From Tipula vernalis (Eukaryota > Arthropoda > Insecta > Diptera > Tipulidae), in contig OY282558.1 in the NCBI GenBank assembly GCA_958295665.1, positions 135,802,326 through 135,866,325 on the forward strand: a DNA stretch of 64,000 bases, read 5' to 3'. Position 1 is the stretch's first letter, and each line of letters opens with the position of its first letter. Below the pieces are notes generated by a model. It saw only the letters and a list, made by a program, of their open reading frames with translations, was not told where the DNA came from and ran no database searches. Shown here piece by piece: positions 40,806 through 53,370 of this stretch. The translations under genes were made by a program, and so were the position numbers.

Positions 40806-43214
40806 CATAAGAAAAAAATTGCTTTAATAAAAAAAATTTCTTAAGTTCAATAAATTTAAGAAATTTTTTATATTTAATTCATATTTTAATTATATCAGTA
40901 ATTTGAATTTTTATATCATTATTGCATAGTTCTTAGAGAGTATACACATCTCAAGAGGTGACCAGAGGTAGTCTTTTATTAAATTATGGGAGTAGTGTTG
41001 TATTGTACCATTCACCCTTCTTCTATCCTATTTTTGCCCAAAGAATTTGTAAACGAATTAGTGTTGTCTTAAGTACGGTAGTGGATTAAAATAATTAAGC
41101 ATATAATTTAAAAACAATCATGATCTGGACATAAATCCTAATTTATTTTACATATAGAACAAAATATAATTAAATAATTTTACTGAACAATAAATCTCGA
41201 GTTATGTTACAAAGGGAAGTGTATCTATTGAAAGCAAAACTACAGATAATTGACTTACGCAAGGTTAAAAATCCGGAGTTCTTATTCCTTTACAGAACAG
41301 ATTTCCAGACAGACAGACAGAGCTAACTTTTTTTGTTACTTCGGAAACCATAGAAAAGTGGTTTTGTTCCAACAACATTTTTGGTAATTTTTAACAGGAT
41401 TTCAATAATTTAGGTGTGAGGCCCGATGGTGCTAGTTCTGGGCCTGCGTCAAGCCTAATGAACGCGGAAGGTTGCAACACCAAATAACAAAACGGACAAA
41501 AATATTATTGACTTTACAAGTCAACTTAGTATTTTTTTATATTTTTCATAAAACTCCCTAGACCAAAAAGACCATTCGGCATATATTGTGAATAGAGTGT
41601 ACATAAGGCAACGACTTTTTTATTTCGGCTATGGGGACTACGTTAACAAGGCTAAATAAAGTGGTTACATTTTTTTGTTTGACGCGATGAAACATTTACA
41701 ACCAAATTAACTTTATATTTACCATACGCTCGCGCCCTCCGCCCTCAAATTTGTTTTTAAAAGCGAAAATTAGTCAATTGGAAACGAATTATATATGCGT
41801 ACACAATCCGAGAAAACTTGTAAATACAAAACAAATTACCAAAAATGTAATCAATATTAAATCAATGAAGAAAATTAATTTTTGTGTGTGAAATACTTGA
41901 AATGAAAAGTACTAAGTTGAGAGTGGGGCGAAAGAAATACGAATACATACACCAGTACAAAAATGGGGATGAATGAAAATTTGTGGATGACTGATTTGAT
42001 GAAAAATGTTTTTTTTTTTTTTTTTTTTGCTTTCTCCTTCCATACTAAATTGTAATGAAATTAAATTTTGAGGTCAAATTGTGTGTGTGCATTTTTCAAA
42101 TCGATATGGACTTTAATTGAAATCACGAAATTCAAATTAAAATTAATTTCAATTTCTAAGAAATGTATAAGGCTGTATATTATATGTACAATGGAAGGAA
42201 GATGTATATCGTCTCCGTCTTAATGTTGTTCTATTTTTTTTTTGTTGTTTTTGTTTCTGTGTTCTTAATACCATAATAATGATGATCGTAATTACGTTAT
42301 AATAATATAGAAATAGAAGTAAAACTAAAAAATTTATAAAAAACTTGAGAATAGATAAAGGTGATGCACATTTTATATACATTGTTTATAGTGTAATTCT
42401 ATCTATCGTCTGTCGTAGCTCTCATTCTACATGGGATGAAATATTTAGCTTGAAACTAAATTTATAAAAACAGGATATTGAAGATTAAAATGAAATATTA
42501 GATGGGTGGTGCTGGTTACCATTAGTGTATCTATATAAAGGTGGATGAAATTGGCTAAACATTTTTTTTTTGTTTTTTGTTTCGGGTCATGAGTGTTTTT
42601 TTGGTTGCTGGGTTCAGATTAAACATTTTAAGGTGTAATATTTTTATATTTGTTAGTTGACAAATCTGAAGACTACATATTCTCCTGAATAATGAAAAAT
42701 GATTCTCAAATTCGTTAAAATTGGAGACGAATTTCATAAACTCGAACATTTATTAATTAGCATGAAACTTCATTGATTCTATAAATCGTGGTAATAGTTA
42801 ATAAAAACAACGCTAATGGCGCTAGTCTGAATTGTTTTCTCATAGTAATTGATGTACCAGAAGTACATACAGCAGCACAAATAGCGACAATGTGTGCGAA
42901 GTTGATGTTTAGTACAAAATAAGAAATAAGAAATAAGCCCTTCCTCAACTTTGTCTGACACGAATTTAATTTTAATTTGCAGAATTTTTGAGATCTTCTT
43001 TTAAAAAATGTCATAATTTCAAAAAGTTAGGAAGGGGTACTAACGGCCTATGCTGGATCCTTCTTCGCATTTGTTTGTCTTCATTTTTGGAAAACTTCAC
43101 AAAAAAAAAATCGAAACTGTTTATTACAAACTATGTTCTTCTACAATACGCAAACCAAATTTTTAATCAATCTCTAATCAAACATCATTCAAATCCAGTC
43201 ATTTATTTAATATA
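40806..43214. other. AT-rich intron-like sequence
   Basis: No gene is seen. There is a self-complementary TTTCTTAA/TTAAGAAA cluster at 40797-40870, a GC-richer scrap at 41413-41490 (GCCTGCGTCAAGCCTAATGA) that may be a LINE 3' end, and a T-run at 42009-42028. Confidence 0.4.
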
Positions 43215-46200
43215 ATCAAACTTGATTCAATTCCCACTTAAATTCTTGAACAGGCAATGAAACATCTTCCTTGGATGAACTCAAATAAATATTTGACCCA
43301 TTTCCAGTTTTCAAATTTCAATTCAAACTTGAATCAAACCCCATTTAAGTTGGTTATTTTGAATCACATTGGAATAACTTTTAATTTTTTTAAAATTGTC
43401 TATCCATTTCCAACTTCATTCTAATTATTTTCTGATTTTGAATCAAGTTTCATATTTTATTTCAAATGAGTTTTTCATTAGAAAACGTTTCGTCCAATTT
43501 AACTTTTTTTCAAGTAATTTTTCCTTGGATTAAACTGTAATCAAACTCGGATCAAACTTCATAACTTTATTTAGCATGGTAACACTATAAGAAATATGCT
43601 TACATCTAGTTAAGTTTAGCTGCGTTTTTACGGTTTATTTAAAAAAAATATTTATTCATTTCAAATAAGTTTCAAATTTAAATCAAACTTTAATCTAACC
43701 TCATTTAGCTACATTATGGTTGAATTTCATACACATAAAAGAAACAAGTAGGAAATAATTGGTTACTTTAAATCGCGTTCGAATAGATTTGCTTTACAAA
43801 ATGACCGCCAATTCAAACTAAATTTAATCTGGAATCAAACTCCGTTTTGTAATTTAAAACTTCTTTCACATTTATAATAATATATTTAAACTTGCAGGAA
43901 CCATTTTTGGATAAGAAACATAAGGACTGTCTGCGTTTGAATGGATTATCTTTAAAAAATAATCATTCCTTTTCAACAAAATTTCAAATGTGGATCCAAC
44001 TAAATTCAAAATTGTTTCAAACTTTATTTAACATTATTGTAAATGAAAATACTATAAGGAACAAGGCGAAAATTATTTGGTTATCTCCAAAAAATATTTT
44101 ACCTATTTCCTTAGAAATAAAAAAACTACTTTCAAATTTAGTTCAAACTACAATAAATATATAAGAAAAAAATATTAATTGGTTGGTTATTTCCAAACGG
44201 ATTTTTCATTAGAAAATATTTTACTCAATTCGAACGCCTTTCAAATTATTTTCCATTGAATTAATTACAGTCAATCTGGTATCAAACTTCACTTAACTTT
44301 ATTTAGCATAAGAACACGTTAAGAAATGTGGAAGCATATATTTAGTTATGTTAAAACGACCTTGGGCAAATTATTTTTCAAAAATAGTTCACTCATTTCA
44401 AACCAGTTTCAAATTTAGATCAAACTTTATTCAAATCTCATTTAATCTTAATTTGATTAAATATCCTATAAGAATCGAGAAGATTGGTCGGATTCAAATA
44501 GAAAATATTTAGCAAAGGGTTCATCCATTTCAATCAAGCTGTTTTCAAAATACTTTTCATTAGATCAGATTAAACTAAAACTGCGACCAAACTTAAATTA
44601 AAATTATTTTGTTACGAAAACACTTTACGAATCTAAATGATCATTTTAAGTATTATTTGAATAGCCACTAATTTCAATTTTTTTTCACCTTTATAATATA
44701 TTCAAGCTTGAATCAAACTTCGTTTAATTTTATTTCTAATATATTATCTTTAAAAAAATATTTCATCCAATTCAATCAAACATTCATTACCTTGAAATAA
44801 GGGTTTATCCACTTTCAACTTCTTTCGAATACACATAATATTTTTCATTAAATCCAATACTTGAACCTCCATCAATTCGATGGATAAACGCCCACAGTCA
44901 CAATTGTAAACATTTTTAAAATTTAGTTATTTTCCATCGGATTTTTGGAAGTTTAAATATTTCACTTATTTCAAACAGGTCTCAAATTTCGATCAAACTT
45001 TATTCAAAGTTGGATCAAACCTCATTTAACTTTATTTTTATTAAATACCTTGCAAGAAGCAAGAAGATATTAGTTGGTTATTTTAATTCGGATTCCAATA
45101 GATCGTATTTAGATAAGGATTCAGCTATTTCAATCAAGCTGCTTTCAAATTATTTTCATTAAAACATAGTAAACTCAAACTGCGACCAAACTTTTAAAAT
45201 ATGACTTATGTTTTGTTACGATTAATTTGTTGCACTAATTACAGACTTCTTTCACTTTTATTTTATAATCAAATTTGAATCAAATTTCATTCAATTTTAT
45301 TTTTAATTTACATCTACCGAAATGTCTTTCGAATTTAGATGCAACTAAATTCAAACTTGTTACAAACTTTATTTAACATTATTGTAAATGAAAACACTTC
45401 AAGAAATCAGGGAGCAGTTATTTGGTTAGCTCCAAAAAATATGCTTCCTCTTTTCAAACTTCTTTCAAATTTAGATCAAACTTCAATCAAACGACGTTTA
45501 CAATTATTTTCACTAAGAACCTAGGAATGTTATTAATATGTACTTTCAAATTTATATTAAACTATGTTCAACTTTGAATCAAATTTTATTTAACATTATT
45601 TTGAATAAATTCCTTTATAAAAAACAAGCAGCGATTAGTTGGTTATTTTCAATTAAATTTGAATAATTTTTTTAAAAATATTGTGTATTCTATTTTAACG
45701 TCATTCTAATTATTTTTCATTTTTGAATCAAACTTCATATTTTATTTTGAATGAAAATCCTATAAAATAGTTGGCTATTTTCAATCGACTTTTACATTAG
45801 AAAACGTTTCATTCAATTCGATTTTTTTTTCAAATAATTTTTCATTGGATTAAACTGTAATCAAACTCGAATCAAACTTCATAACTTCATTTATCATGAG
45901 ATCACTATAAAAAATACTATATACATGGATCTAGTTAATTAAATTTAGTTGCGTTTTTACAGATTATTTAAAAAAAAATTTCATTCATTTCAAGTAAGCT
46001 TGAAATTTAAATCAAACTTTAATCAAACCTCGTTTAACTACATTATGGTTGAATTTCCTATACATATAAGAAACAAGTAGGCAATAATTGGTTCCTTTAA
46101 ATCGTATTCGAATAGATTTACTTTAGAAAATGATCACCAATTCAAACTAAATTTAATTTGGAATCAAATTCCGTTTGACACTATTTTGTTACATTGCTGC

Positions 46201-47345
46201 ACTAATTTAAAACTTCTTTCACATTTATAATAATATATTTAAACTTGCAAGGACCATTTTTATGTAAGAAACATGAGAACTGTTTGCGTTTGAATGGATT
46301 ATCTTTGAAAAAAATAATTATCCCTTTTCAACAATATTTCAAATTTAGATCCATCTACATTCAAAATGGTTTCAAACTTTATTTAACATTATTTTAAATT
46401 AAAATACTATAAGGACTAAGGCGATAATTAAAAAACTCGAAAATTAAAATAAAAACACTCCTTTCAAATTTAGTTCAAACTTCAATCAAACGGCATTTAA
46501 CTCTAAATAGAAAATCTCTAGAAAATATTTCACTCAATTCGAACTCCTTTCAAATTATTTTCTATTTAATTAACTACCATCAATCTGCGATGAAATGTCA
46601 CTTACCTTTATTTTGCATAAAACTACTTTTAAAAAAGTTGAAGCATATAGGTATTTAGTTATGTTTAAACGACTTTGTGCAGATCATTTTTAAAAAATAG
46701 TTCACTCTTTTCAAACCAGTTTCAAAATTTAGATCAAACTTTATTCAAATCTCATTTAACTTTAATTTGATTAAATATTCTATAAGAAACGAGAAGATTG
46801 ATTATTTAAATCGGATTCATTTCAATCAAGCTGTTTTCAAAATACTTTCCATTAGATCATATTAAACTCAAACTGCGACCAAACTTAAATTAAAATTATT
46901 TTTTTATGAAAACACTTTACGAATCTAGTTGATCATTTTAAGTATCATTTGATTATATTAAACGGTTCCACTAATTTCAAAATGTTGCTTGAATCAAATG
47001 TCATTTAATTTTAATTTTAATGAACATGAAATCAACTTGGAAATATATCATCCCTTTTTAAACGTCTTTCGAATTTATATGTGACTAAATTCAAATTACT
47101 TTCAAACTTCATTCAACATTATTATTAATGAAAACATTTTAAGACAAAAGGCAGTAGTTATTGGGTTATCTCTAAAAAATATGCTTTCTCATTTCAAACT
47201 TCTTTCAAATTTAGATCAAATTTCAATCAAACGGCGTTTAAAATTATTTTCACTAAGAGCCTAAGAATGTTATTCAATACTTTCAAATATAGATTAAACT
47301 ATGTTCAATTTCGAATTAAACTTCATTTAACGAGTTTGATTTTAT
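43215..47345. repeat. Complex tandem repeat: TCAAACTT-type units with about 2.3-kb higher-order period
   Basis: Short variants of TTTCAAATTTAGATCAAACT, TCAATCAAAC and CATTTAACTTTATTT recur throughout. At larger scale GCGTTTTTAC at 43622 recurs at 45951, and CTTGCAGGAACCATTTTT at about 43891 recurs at 46244 (CTTGCAAGGACCATTTTT), with long similar flanks, giving an offset of about 2.33-2.35 kb. A further pair with CACTAAGAACCTAGGAATGT (about 45509) and CACTAAGAGCCTAAGAATGT (about 47250) is offset about 1.74 kb. No protein is convincingly encoded; open frames at 43892 and 45339 are repeat translations. Confidence 0.75.
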
Positions 47346-48417
47346 ATATGACCAACCTGATAACAATCAGCTACAGATATTGATCTCTAATATAGCATTG
47401 TATTTAAATAATTTAAATTATCTACTATATATTGCAGATCCCTAGGGGCTTTATTAACATTTAATTCATCGTGTTTTATTTGATGGATCTGTTGATAGAC
47501 AGAAACCAAACTCTCGGGCTTTGTCATCGCTTTAAAGTTACAAAAATATAATTTTGTATTGAAAAGTACTAAAGGTTTAGCTCTAGCACATAAATATATA
47601 AGCAAATTATTTGAAAATCATGAAATAGCTTCCTTGTCAAAACTGCTGAAGGCACTGCTACTAGGAAAATTAAAATCTGTTATTGTTAACTAGTTAAACT
47701 CAACTTTTCGGTTAATCGATCCGATGTTTACCCGTTTTTAACCAAGCAATAAAATTAATACTGATTTATTCAGTAAATTTTGTGAACAATCCCACAAGTT
47801 CTCAGGCTATTGCATTCCAATTTCATAGTAATTTGTTCCAAATTTTAGTTTCACTTGCTACGAGTAGGTAGTACAACTAAGAATTCGAGTTAAAATCGAG
47901 CTACTTTTGGTGCAATTTCGCGCCAAACAATTCTCGAAGCTCTCTTAATAGTTAACATAGCCCCTAGATGACTCAATTTTCAGAAATAGTGTTAATTTTT
48001 TTTTTTTTTTTTTTTTTTTTTTTGTTTCACGAATTTTTACTTTGAGTCGGAATTTGTGGATCTCCATTATTCAATAATTTCGAAATTATTCCAGATTATG
48101 CGATGCTGATGTTCTTCAAAATTTTGTGAATATTGGAAATTTTTCATCAATATCTTAATTGTTTTAGAATTCTAAGATCCTTCGTATTTGTTCAAGATTA
48201 TTTCGAGTCAATCGTGATGTTTTGCTTCTTATTACAAAATCGATGGTCTAGCGATTTATCTAGGATTTTAATTTTGAGTTTTCCGAGATTTTACATACCG
48301 TCAAGTTACATAAAGTTAAGTCAAGTTTGACGATATTGTGTTAAATGTTTAATGTGTGTCTTTATGAATGAAATGAGTATGTATCAATTTTAAATAAATT
48401 TATTTTTAGGTAGCATT
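47346..48417. other. Unassigned sequence upstream of Tigger transposase
   Basis: It contains a T-run at 47996-48023. It should hold the left end of the Tigger element, but no match to the right TIR was found. Confidence 0.4.
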
Positions 48418-49921
48418 ATGTCACCGACACCAAAAAATTTGAATTTGAAATAAAAATACGAAGCACTACAAATGTGGGAAGACGCAGGTGTACAATATTT
48501 AAAAAAATAAAGAAGACATCAAACTTCGTTATTTATCAGGGCGTGAAAATGATCTGAATCAAAAGAAATCAAGGTTGTCAGCTAACAATAAAATCAATGA
48601 ACTAGTTTACGAATGGTTCTGTGCAGCACGATCTAAAGGTTACCCAATACCCGGGCCTATTTTACAGGAAACTGCCAAAAAAATAGCCTTAAAATTGGCA
48701 AATGGTAGTTTCCAAGCTTCAAATGGTTGGCTTCGATGCTTTTGCAATAAGTACAGTATAACTTTTAATACTGCGTCAGGAGAGGAAAACGAGGTTAACC
48801 CTACAACGGTACAAGATTGGAAAGAAAAGCTTGCCGAAATAACAGAGGGTTATGATCAATGCAATATAGCCAACTGTGACGAAACGGCTCTATTTTACCG
48901 AGCGTTACCAAACAAAACTTTACATCTGAAAGGTCAAAAATGCTCACGTGGTAAATTTTCGAAAGAGCGATTGACCTTATTTTTACTCACATTTGCGGAC
49001 GGCACTTTTTATAAACCGATAGTTATAGGAAAAAGCCAAAAACCACGATGCTTTAAAAGATTAAATACAGCTGAATTGCCTGTGCATTATTATGCAAATT
49101 CAAAAGCATGGATGACCAGTGAGATCTTTTTAAAAATTTTGCGGGATTTAAATAAACGGATGAAAGATCAAAACAGACGTATTTTGCTGTTTATGGATAA
49201 CGCCACATGCCACCCACTTATCCAGTTATCTAACATTAAGGTGCAATATTTTCCGCCAAACACCACATCGAAGCTGCAACCGTTAGATAGTGGAATTATC
49301 CAAAACATAAAATTAAACTATCGAAAACTGATTCTACAGAAGGTCTTGTTAAAAATTGATAAAACACAAAAAGCTTCTGATGGATACAAATCCATTACCA
49401 TACTAGATTCTACAATGATATTGCAGGAATCAATCAACAAAGTTTAAAAGACGACAGCGGTGAAGTGCTTTCAGCATTGTGGGTTTAATTTAGAAAACTA
49501 TGATACATTGAGTGTTACGGAGAATGAAAATGGTGTGGTAGAAGTACAAAATATGATTGGGGCAATATACAGCGACCATCCATACTCCGCAGCAGATTAT
49601 ATTAACGTTGACTCTAGTGTAATTACCGAAGTAGATGATTTTAATCCAGACAAGTTACTTGAAGAAATTATAATCGATTCGGATGATGAAGAAAATTTAG
49701 AAGTAGAAGACGTCGAGGAAGACCCACCTACAAAAGAAGAAGTTTTAAAAAGTTTAAAAATTTTAGAAAACTCGACTATACATTTGAGTGAAACTGATCT
49801 ATTTAAGGAGTTGTGCAATATTAAGTTCAAATTTTTAAGTGTTTACACTAAGCGTAATTCTATGAAGCAACTTAAAATAAGCAATTATTTTCAAAAAGAA
49901 AGTACATATGTATGTACATAA
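48418..49921 (+). pseudogene. Tigger/pogo-like transposase, nearly intact
   Basis: DNA transposase of the Tc1/mariner superfamily (DDE_1 domain with a CENP-B-like N-terminus). The ATG at 48418 opens MSPTPKNLNLK, but stops and frameshifts spoil the first helix-turn-helix (to about 48560). The main frame runs 48575-49447. CENP-B-type DNA binding is seen in GYPIPGPILQETAKKIALKL and FQASNGWLRCFCNKYSI. The catalytic triad is complete, numbering from 48575: D102 in NCDETALFYRAL, D208 in LLFMDNATCHP and D238 in PPNTTSKLQPLDSGIIQNIK. One TAA at 49445 follows INKV; the same frame then continues KTTAVKCFQHCGF to 49921 with an acidic tail (DDEENLEVEDVEED). Confidence 0.92.
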
Positions 49922-50049
49922 TTGAATAATAATGAATACATTTACATTTTTTACATGAATTAAAAGTTCCTTTCTTTTGTGATATGAATTAATAAACTTT
50001 ATTTTTTAATTAACAATTTAACGCATTGTGTTTTAAATTAACCATCTTT

Positions 50050-50140
50050 TTTTCGCTACAAACTCCTTAATGCCGGAAAATCCCCAAACACGGAAAAACA
50101 TTTTGGTCCCGTGGGATTCCGTCTCTGAGGATTCTCACTG
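50050..50140 (-). repeat. Right terminal sequence of the Tigger element
   Basis: Reverse-complemented from 50140 it reads CAGTGAGAATCCTCAGAGAC, then GGAATCCC and so on, and is followed outside by TA (50141-50142). CAGT(G/A) ends with TA target sites are the norm for pogo/Tigger elements. The expected left partner between 47.3 and 48.4 kb was not found. Confidence 0.65.
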
Positions 50141-50149
50141 TAAGTACAT

Positions 50150-51425
50150 TCCAGTTTTACAACCCAAACTTTAAAGTAACAAGTTCATATGGCCGCTAAA
50201 ATTTTAAAATATAATTAATTGTCCAATAACGTTCAAATTTATAAACATTCGAACTTTATTGGATATTTAATGGTTAGTTGTTATCAAGCTTTGTTCTTTC
50301 GATTTTTTGTTTTATTTTTAACCTGAATTTCGAACTTTGAGGTAAAGTTGTTTGCCATTTTATTATAACTGACACCGTGTAGTCCCTTTATATCCAACGT
50401 CCAATATTATTCAAATTTTAAATTATCATATTCCAATCTTGGATTTTTCGATATTACTAGAATTTTCTACAATTTTTAAATGTAATTGCAATTAAATCCT
50501 ATATTTCGAACAAACTTTAAAATTGTTCTCTTATAATCTCTATAATTTCAAACTTATAAAAATTTCAACTAGCTAGCACCTTTTGTCAAGTTAAAAAATC
50601 AAAACTTTAAAAATCCAACAACTGGAATTTGAAATTTTTAATGATAAATGAAACAATTAACGAATCTTAATTCTAAAAGCATAAATTTTAAATGGTTAGC
50701 TTATATACTCTAAAATACCAAAATTTTACTCATTTCGTAGTTTAAATTTTAAATTTTCTAAATTCAGTTGGGATTCTAATTAATTTAAAATCACAGAGCT
50801 TTCGGTAGCCATCTTAAATTTTTGCGAACAATTTTTGAATTTCGAACTTACAGTTAAGATTATTGTTTATTCGAAATATCAGTACTTTAAAATTTCTTCC
50901 GATTTCACCTGAGCCCAACAATATACTTTTCCAATTTTCAACCTTCAAGAACTTGGCAATTTTAGATCTTATTGTCTTACTTTTAGACTGAATTTGACGC
51001 TTCGAGGTAAATTTGCTTCTAAGCAAGCCCTAAAATTTGAAATTAACTATTCTAACTTACGCCGCTAAGGACCACTATATCCAACATTTAGAACTCAGAC
51101 TATAAAATTTCAAGTTTAACATTCAAACTATCAAACTGGCCAATAAATCGAACTCAATTGGTCATTTATTTGTTAGCTTTGAGCTTTACAATTTTGAATG
51201 TTAATTTTAACTTTTTAATATAGATTTTAGAATTAAAATTAGCGTTTAGTATTATTTTAGGAAAAACTTCACACGTCTATATAGAGATGTGAAGTTAATA
51301 CTAAATCTTTCAAAATACGATTTTAATTTATAATTAGGCCGCTTCATTAACTTCTAATGAATTATACACCCTCAAATATGGCCTGGATTGCATCAACCCA
51401 CTATGATATATAATTAAGGGGTAAT
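50150..51425. repeat. Second degenerate AT-rich satellite, part 1
   Basis: Recurring phrases such as TTCGAACAAACTTTAAAATT, AAAATTTCAACTAGCTAGCA and CCAACAACTGGAATTTGAAA reappear at about 54290 and 57780-58370. No genes are seen. Confidence 0.6.
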
Positions 51426-52140
51426 TTAAAGCAACCGTATTTCCACAAATTCTAAACCACATAAACTTGGTATTTCACTTAGTATTAGGTAATGCTTATC
51501 AAACGATTCATGTAAAACCTTAAGGTCAGAATTAACTATAGAAATCACATACGTGGGACATTTATCAATATAAGCTAAGGCTAAATAATCAGCAAACCTA
51601 GTACTGTTACCATTTGATTTAAGTTTAAAAATAGGATTAGTATACACTACAAATAGTACAGGACCTAACAATGATCCTTGTGGTACTCCAACTTCAACAA
51701 TTCTAAAATCACTAAAAGTAAGTAAGCAAACCACTTGTTTGCCATAACCCTAAAACCAATGTCAAACAGAATAGATAACAAAAGTGTATGATTAACCCAA
51801 TCGAATGCCTTAGAAGCGTCAATAAGTAAACCTGCACAAATATTAACATTCTTGAAACCGGTATGAATAGCATCCAAAAATTCCAACATTGGTGATTCAT
51901 TCTGATGAACTCTTAGTGTTTTACAGTGATTTAGGAATATGGTAGCTCTATGTTTCCTTGCCTTTTCGAGAACATTGAGAACAATTGGTTAGATTGCAAG
52001 TGGTTTTTAATTTCCCTTATCACTACGATCATCTAACCACTCCATGCTCCAAGGAAAAATTGAAAATATGAGCAAGAGCAGGACCGACAAAATTAGCAAC
52101 AGCTTTCAAAATTTAATTACTAATTCCTTCGGTAATATCT
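51426..52140 (-). pseudogene. Jockey/CR1-like LINE reverse transcriptase fragment
   Basis: Minus strand, in order and with frameshifts: ILKAVANFVGPALAHIFNFS near 52130-52070, SDKGN.KPLAI.PIVLNVLEK near 52015-51955, AGLLIDASKAFDWVNHTLLL near 51840, VGVPQGSLLGPVLFVVYTNP near 51690, FADYLALAYI near 51595 in place of FADD, and LSEIPSLCGLEF. These are RT motifs of a non-LTR element without sign of its endonuclease. The second catalytic Asp of the FADD motif is replaced by Tyr. Confidence 0.85.
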
Positions 52141-52500
52141 ATGTTCCTCTTAACATCAACATTAATCTGCATGGCACGTTTAGTTTTTTGAATGACTTGA
52201 CACGATCATTCATACTAGGAAAGTCGTAATATTGCTTAAGTCGCTTGATTGTTCTTGAATATCCCTGATGTCTACCAAGAGGAGTGATATGGAATTCCTT
52301 TATAACTTCATTTATGTCTTCTTCGAATTGGTACAATGTTGTTCGGGATAAAATATTTAGAATGAGCTTTACCAGCTCATTCTTCAAACGGTAACGAACT
52401 ACCAAAAATGGAACTATTGAGAGTTTGTGTTATAGTATCCTCAGATATATCACCAGTGTCATCTTAAGCATTTCGTGCTGTGTTTTATCCTATGCACATT
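52139..52500 (-). pseudogene. Ty3/gypsy (17.6-like) integrase zinc-binding region
   Basis: The minus-strand frame 52405-52139 encodes EDINEVIKEFHITPLGRHQG, then YSRTIKRLKQYYDFPSMNDR. This is the HHCC domain that starts gypsy integrases (usual form EFHDSPLGGHQG..RT..RI+..Y.WP.M). Just upstream DTGDISEDTITQTLNSSIF resembles the RNase H-integrase linker of 17.6-type elements. It abuts the LINE RT fragment on the same strand. Confidence 0.75.
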
Positions 52501-53101
52501 AGAGCTTTCGGTCGCTATATGTAGGAGCAGCAAATTACAGCTCTGAAACTGATGGAATGGGGCTTATAAAAGGTATTCTTGGATTACGTATGCCCTCGAT
52601 TATGGGGAACATAAAGTTGCCAGAGCGGTTAGAGTACCTCTGCGTTTGAGAACAGCTGTCCTATAAACCGAGGAATGTCCACAAATATGATCCTCCGCTG
52701 ACGTGCTCAGGTTTAATTAACAATATTTAATATTAAATTAACAATAAATAATAATAATTAATTTGCCTAATTACATAAGCGGCGCTTACATATTCGATAA
52801 TCGACTAACTTGAAGTCCAAGAAAGCCATTTTCACCTGCGGCCCAAGAAGAAATGCAACACAAGGATTGCCAAGGTTTTCTCCACGTTAAAGCAGCCTTG
52901 GGACACATCGTCTCCACTTTTAGGCCATCAAGTTACTTGGAGAGCAACGAGTTCTAACCGACACTCGTTCATGCTTGTGATAAGGCGCTCAAATGCTTGT
53001 GATAAGGTCTGATTTTCGTGCCGATCCTAAATCTCACATTCGGTTATGAGTTCGGTGTTATTTTGGCAATATCCAATTTTTTTTGTTGGCATTTTTAACA
53101 G
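52501..53101. other. Unassigned mixed sequence
   Basis: Less AT-rich than its surroundings, with scattered coding-like text at 52810-52960 that I could not assign. It ends in a pyrimidine-rich tract and AG (53085-53101) that could serve as a splice acceptor. Confidence 0.35.
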
Positions 53102-53370
53102 TTTTTTTTACGGATGCGGATCGTTATCCCAGCGATCCAACCGTTAAGTCGCTTCTAGAACAGTTAGTGGTTACTATAGTGGAATTCTTAGGCTATCATA
53201 ATCATTCGGGGAGCGATTTTACGAGTTATGTGAGTGCCTCCAAACAAAGGGGCGCAAAATATCCAAATAAAGATCAATATATATGGACAACACAACACAC
53301 CTTCCGATTTATAACGCATCTATTGGCCTTTCTCATGGAGAACGGATCTTTGTTATCGTTTATTGCGTGA
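53102..53370 (+). CDS. Unidentified coding-like block, possible host exon or exon fragment
   Basis: After a TTTTTTTTGTTGGCATTTTTAACAG acceptor-like sequence, one frame runs 53101-53370 with balanced composition unlike the AT-rich surroundings: TDADRYPSDPTVKSLLEQLV, VTIVEFLGYHNHSGSDF, then YPNKDQYIWTTQHTFRFITH and LLAFLMENGSLLSF, with a TGA stop at 53368-53370. No in-frame ATG lies near the start, so it is not a complete gene. A GTGAGT donor-like site lies at about 53231, which would give a shorter exon. I do not recognise the family. It could be a terminal exon, a processed fragment or gene debris carried by a TE. Confidence 0.5.

Noticed and set aside
43215..47345. Regularly spaced similar short blocks suggesting a CRISPR-like array
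   Set aside because: Units are diverged, spacing is irregular and the context is eukaryotic; a satellite explains it better.
47346..48417. Left TIR of the Tigger element
   Set aside because: No sequence resembling CAGTGAGAATCC was found upstream; the left end may be deleted or diverged.
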